Assembly (NCBI GenBank): GCA_011389765.1 | Contig: JAABTT010000010.1 | Span: 1-63,982, forward strand | DNA: 63,982 nucleotides | Reading direction: 5' to 3' | DNA from: Desulfohalobiaceae bacterium S24 | GTDB taxonomy: Bacteria; Desulfobacterota; Desulfovibrionia; Desulfovibrionales; Desulfothermaceae | Shown here: piece after piece, positions 61,435 through 63,982 of the stretch | How the letters are laid out: every line of letters begins with the position of its first letter | Position numbering within the stretch: the stretch's first letter is position 1 | Translations under genes and position numbers: made by a program | Notes under the pieces: generated by a model | Told to the model about the DNA's origin: nothing | Seen by the model: only the letters and a program-made list of their open reading frames with translations | Databases searched by the model: none

Positions 61435-61825
61435 TCTCGCTCTTGCTCTTTGAAAAATCTTTGACAATCCGCGGCAACACCGGGGACAAATCCTTGTCCA
61501 CCTGGAGGTAGTGTATCGATCCGGCTTGGATATGCCTCTTGGGCACCGCGACGATATCGGCATCAATGGGAAGGGCCTGCTGATGCAGACGGAAAAACTC
61601 CTTCAGCAGACGTTTGACCCGATTGCGCTTGACGGCCTTGCCGATCTTTTTGCTCACGGCCGTCCCAAAACGCACCCCCTGTCCCGCTTCCCCATGCCTT
61701 CGGACAAACAACAGAAAATTTCTGGAAAAATAGCGGGTCCCTTGAGCATAACACAATAAAAAATCCCGTCTTTTCCTCAACCTCCGCTCTTTGGGATATC
61801 CAAAGCCCTCATCATACTGCAGCAT
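61427..61825 (-). CDS. rnpA: Ribonuclease P protein component
   Basis: A 132-residue basic protein of RNase P that matures tRNA 5' ends. Features are FGYPKERRLRKRRDFLLCYA, FGTAVSKKIGKAVKRNRVKRLLKEFFR (the RNR motif) and DIVAVPKRHI. The start is either ATG 61825 or TTG 61837, the codon directly after the rpmH stop; neither has a clear ribosome site, which suggests coupling to rpmH. Confidence 0.93.
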   Translation of the reverse strand: MLQYDEGFGYPKERRLRKRRDFLLCYAQGTRYFSRNFLLFVRRHGEAGQGVRFGTAVSKKIGKAVKRNRVKRLLKEFFRLHQQALPIDADIVAVPKRHIQAGSIHYLQVDKDLSPVLPRIVKDFSKSKSENV

Positions 61826-61837
61826 GCGCCGGTTCAA

Positions 61838-61972
61838 TTACACTGCCAAACGTTTTCGCCCCTTGGCCCTTCTGCGCCGGAGAACGGCCCGGCCGCCTTT
61901 TGTCCTGGATCGGACCAGAAATCCGTGGGTTCTCTTGCGACTCGTATTGCTCGGTTGATATGTCCGTTTCAT
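61838..61972 (-). CDS. rpmH: 50S ribosomal protein L34
   Basis: A 44-residue, very basic protein starting [20 protein letters not shown] and ending GRKRLAV, the L34 signature over its full length. AGGAGG precedes the ATG. It is the first gene of the rpmH-rnpA-yidD-yidC-jag-mnmE run. dnaA, often upstream of rpmH, is absent here. Confidence 0.98.
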   Translation of the reverse strand: MKRTYQPSNTSRKRTHGFLVRSRTKGGRAVLRRRRAKGRKRLAV

Positions 61973-62226
61973 GGATGGCCTCCTGAATGCGCGGGTTCCT
62001 GTTTCTCAAATTCCGGAAGCTTCGCAAGCCCTATAAAAAGGCCTGTTTCTTTGAAATTACCGGATATTCACTTTCAGACAAAAGATGTTTTGTACCTGTA
62101 ATTGATTTTACAGTCAAGGAACAACCATCCTTGAAAAAAATCACCTTGCAGGGCAGTCAAAAAAAGGGTAATTTTGAGAGAGGTCGGTGGAAATTTGCTG
62201 TAAAAATTCACAAAAAGGATGGCATT

Positions 62227-62883
62227 ATGAGTCAGCAGGCAATAGAAAATTTCTGGCAGGGAAAACTCCAAAACCTTCAAGCCAAATTGGAAAAAAACAA
62301 TTTCAAAGCCTGGATCGCCTCTGATCAAAATCAGGCGAAGTCCATCTTCTGGCAGGACATTGTCAAGCCGGTGAATCCGCAGAGCGTCTCTTTCGGCGGC
62401 TCCATGACGGTGGTCAATTCCGGCCTGTATGAAGAACTCAAATCGGCAAAGGGCATCAAATGCATTGACACCTATGACACGACACTGCCCAAAGAGGAAT
62501 TTATCGAACGCAGGCGTCAAGGTCTGCTTACGGACCTTTTTATCACCAGCAGCAACGCCCTGACCATGGAGGGTCAACTGGTCAACCTGGACGGAATGGG
62601 CAACCGCGTGGCCGGCCTGACCTTCGGACCGGTTCATTGCGTCCTCCTTGTGGGCCGGAACAAAGTCGTGGACGACCTCGACCTGGCTGTCGACCGGGTC
62701 AAAGAATACGCTGCTCCGGTGAATTGCCTGCGTTTGAATAAAAATACCCCCTGCACCAAGACCATGCGCTGTGAAGACTGCAACAGTCCAGACCGCATCT
62801 GCAACACCTGGGTGATTACGGAAAAATCGTTTCCTCCGGAGCGCGTCAAAATCATCCTCATCAACGAGGATCTGGGCTACTGA
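62227..62883 (+). CDS. LUD-domain (LutC/YkgG-like) protein
   Basis: A 218-residue cytoplasmic protein of the LUD (DUF162) family, related to LutC/LldG of lactate utilisation. Core motifs are SFGGSMTVVNSGLYEEL, RRQGLLTDLFITSSNALTMEGQLVNLDG, NRVAGLTFGPVHCVLLVGRNKV and TWVITEKSFPPERVKIILINEDLGY. A Cys cluster CTKTMRCEDCNSPDRIC near the C-terminus could bind a metal. The ATG at 62227 has AAGGA upstream; the frame is open to 61987 without a ribosome site. No other lut genes adjoin, so its partner is unknown. Confidence 0.88.
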   Translation: MSQQAIENFWQGKLQNLQAKLEKNNFKAWIASDQNQAKSIFWQDIVKPVNPQSVSFGGSMTVVNSGLYEELKSAKGIKCIDTYDTTLPKEEFIERRRQGLLTDLFITSSNALTMEGQLVNLDGMGNRVAGLTFGPVHCVLLVGRNKVVDDLDLAVDRVKEYAAPVNCLRLNKNTPCTKTMRCEDCNSPDRICNTWVITEKSFPPERVKIILINEDLGY

Positions 62884-62932
62884 TCCGAAACCGGAGCGTC
62901 TTCCGCTCCGGTTTCGGAGTTGCGGGGTTCAG

Positions 62933-63187
62933 TCAGGAAACATGGGCGCGCAGCCAGGCGTAGAGCACGATTCCGGCGATCCCCTGCCCCACGAAGAGCA
63001 CCAGATCCCGTGCCAGCACGGCATGGACCATGACCAGACCGGCCCCCAGGAAAAGGCACAGGGCGGCTGTCCAAAAAAATTTTCTGGAGGCAGGGTGCCC
63101 TCTGCCTGATATCCAGAAGACAAGCCCTACAAACACGAACTCCAGAAAAGCGCCCCCGAAAAGGGATATGAGTTTGCAGTAAAACAT
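62933..63187 (-). CDS. Small LAB_N-like membrane protein
   Basis: An 84-residue protein with three hydrophobic segments (LFGGAFLEFVFVGLVFWIS, FFWTAALCLFLGAGLVMVH, LVLFVGQGIAGIVLYAWL). The spacing and SRKFFWTAALCLFLGAGLV / GQGIAGIVLYAWL resemble the LAB_N domain found alone or ahead of lipid-A enzymes. It is divergent from the tRNA gene. The assignment is tentative; the function is unknown beyond a possible envelope lipid role. Confidence 0.6.
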   Translation of the reverse strand: MFYCKLISLFGGAFLEFVFVGLVFWISGRGHPASRKFFWTAALCLFLGAGLVMVHAVLARDLVLFVGQGIAGIVLYAWLRAHVS

Positions 63188-63206
63188 CAATTCGGCAAAT
63201 TCCTGC

Positions 63207-63236
63207 TTGACAGTTGCAAAAAAAGAAGGCTATAGT
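63207..63236 (+). promoter_or_regulatory. Sigma-70-type promoter of the initiator tRNA
   Basis: TTGACA (63207-63212) and TATAGT (63231-63236) are separated by 18 bases. The tRNA 5' end lies 15 bases after the -10 box. Confidence 0.8.
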
Positions 63237-63250
63237 GTTTTCTTCATTGA

Positions 63251-63327
<77 letters not shown>

Positions 63328-63335
63328 GAAAAACC

Positions 63336-63370
63336 AAGGGGTTGAGACAGTTAAAGTTCAGCCCCTTTTT
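63336..63370 (+). terminator. Intrinsic terminator after tRNA-fMet
   Basis: AAGGGGTTGA pairs with TCAGCCCCTT (one T/G wobble) over a 12-base loop and ends in TTTTT. Confidence 0.8.
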
Positions 63371-63531
63371 AATATCCTAACCTAATCCTAACCTGACAAT
63401 TCTTTGTCTGGCCTACCATTATTGACAAGTTAAAAATTTGTTACTAATCTACAAAAAAGGAATCGCAGACATTAGCATCTTATCCTTATATTTCCTCGCA
63501 AATCCGAAAAAATGAAGGCATCCCTTTAAGC

Positions 63532-63982
63532 ATGACCAAGTCGTATTCCATGGATGAGATTCAATATGTAGAAAAATTTATACCTGACGCCCTTCATGGC
63601 ACAGATATTGCCTCATACAACCATATACTTAAGCAAGGTTTCAAGCACTCTACCGGAGAAGACCAATTTTTAGGTGATGGGGTATATTTTTGGGAAGGCT
63701 CATATTTGCTTGCCTTAAGGTGGGCTATTCGAAGAGCAAAAAGAAATCGTTTAAATGAATACGTAATAATTATAGCAACTATAGATTTAGGCATATGCCT
63801 TGATTTATTAAAGCCAGAGCATTTAGAAATTGTTCAAAAAGTTGCTCAAAAGTTAAAAGAGACTACATCAAAAAGCATAAATGATGCAATAGTGTTGAAT
63901 TTTATTGATCATAGCATTCAGAAGTTAGATACTATTAGGGCAATTCACCATAAAACCAGAAAAAATATTTTTGATAAGTCCA
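63532..63982 (+). CDS. Possible ADP-ribosyltransferase-fold protein, 5' part (cut by window edge)
   Basis: The ATG opens a frame of 150 codons that continues past the right edge. LHGTDIASYNHILKQGFKHS followed by LGDGVYFWEGSYLLALRWAIR fits the H-G-T...GF...G.G.YF...A..WA pattern of ART-fold toxins and effectors (PARP/DUF3990-like). Codon use is strongly AT-rich compared with the rest of the window, which suggests acquired DNA just downstream of the tRNA gene. The C-terminal catalytic Glu, if any, is outside the window. The fold call is moderate; the role is unknown. Confidence 0.55.
   Translation, partial: MTKSYSMDEIQYVEKFIPDALHGTDIASYNHILKQGFKHSTGEDQFLGDGVYFWEGSYLLALRWAIRRAKRNRLNEYVIIIATIDLGICLDLLKPEHLEIVQKVAQKLKETTSKSINDAIVLNFIDHSIQKLDTIRAIHHKTRKNIFDKS

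Overview
The window looks like a chromosomal segment of a Gram-negative, probably anaerobic bacterium, most likely a sulfate-reducer-type member of the Desulfobacterota. The reasons are: an outer-membrane lipid (Mla) system and a LAB_N protein; an ADP-forming acetyl-CoA synthetase beside AMP-forming Acs and its Pat acetyltransferase; a LUD protein; and above all an MttB-family methyltransferase gene with an in-frame amber codon at the pyrrolysine position. The genus assignment is inference. No rRNA, CRISPR array or intact transposase was seen.

Layout. 1-4.3 kb: a radical SAM gene cut by the window edge, a GxxExxY-family gene inside a structured repeat, a fused ADP-forming acyl-CoA synthetase and a universal stress protein. 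4.5-14.3 kb: a phosphate-starvation locus, with a Na+/Pi cotransporter divergent from pstS-pstC-pstA-phoB-phoR-pstB-phoU and a clear Pho box between them. 14.3-20.4 kb: an accessory patch with vapBC, a duplicated and partly erased hypothetical gene, an AAA/DUF4143 ATPase, a vapC remnant, a Gate-domain membrane protein, a Phd/ParE pair, a HAD protein and two structured repeats. 20.5-36.3 kb: a phosphonate catabolism region with two PbfA-like lyases, Pit plus DUF47, an acylating aldehyde dehydrogenase, two citrate-synthase-like proteins, a DMT permease, alanine dehydrogenase, PhnW and a PhnDCEE importer. 36.8-40.4 kb: a saccharopine-dehydrogenase-like gene, pyrrolysine-type mttB and a LysR regulator. 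40.8-46.6 kb: a deletion-fused carboxylase remnant, Acs and Pat. 46.7-63.2 kb: housekeeping genes (uvrA, mlaEFDCA, apbE, rnr, mnmE-jag-yidC-yidD-rnpA-rpmH, LUD, LAB_N). The window ends with an initiator tRNA and the start of an AT-rich region encoding a possible ADP-ribosyltransferase-fold protein.

How the genes may work together. PhnDCEE would import 2-aminoethylphosphonate. PhnW and PbfA would convert it and its 1-hydroxy derivative to phosphonoacetaldehyde, and alanine dehydrogenase would regenerate pyruvate. No phosphonoacetaldehyde hydrolase (PhnX), phosphonoacetate hydrolase (PhnA) or C-P lyase is encoded here. Instead, a SauS-like CoA-acylating dehydrogenase is translationally packed with two citrate-synthase-fold proteins whose catalytic residues are altered in different ways. 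The main hypothesis from this window is an energy-conserving C-P cleavage route through phosphonoacetyl-CoA to acetyl-CoA plus phosphate. It is inference and testable. A second notable signal is a family of about 210-300 bp elements with heptamer-iterated inverted termini and covarying internal hairpins, one of which carries a GxxExxY gene.
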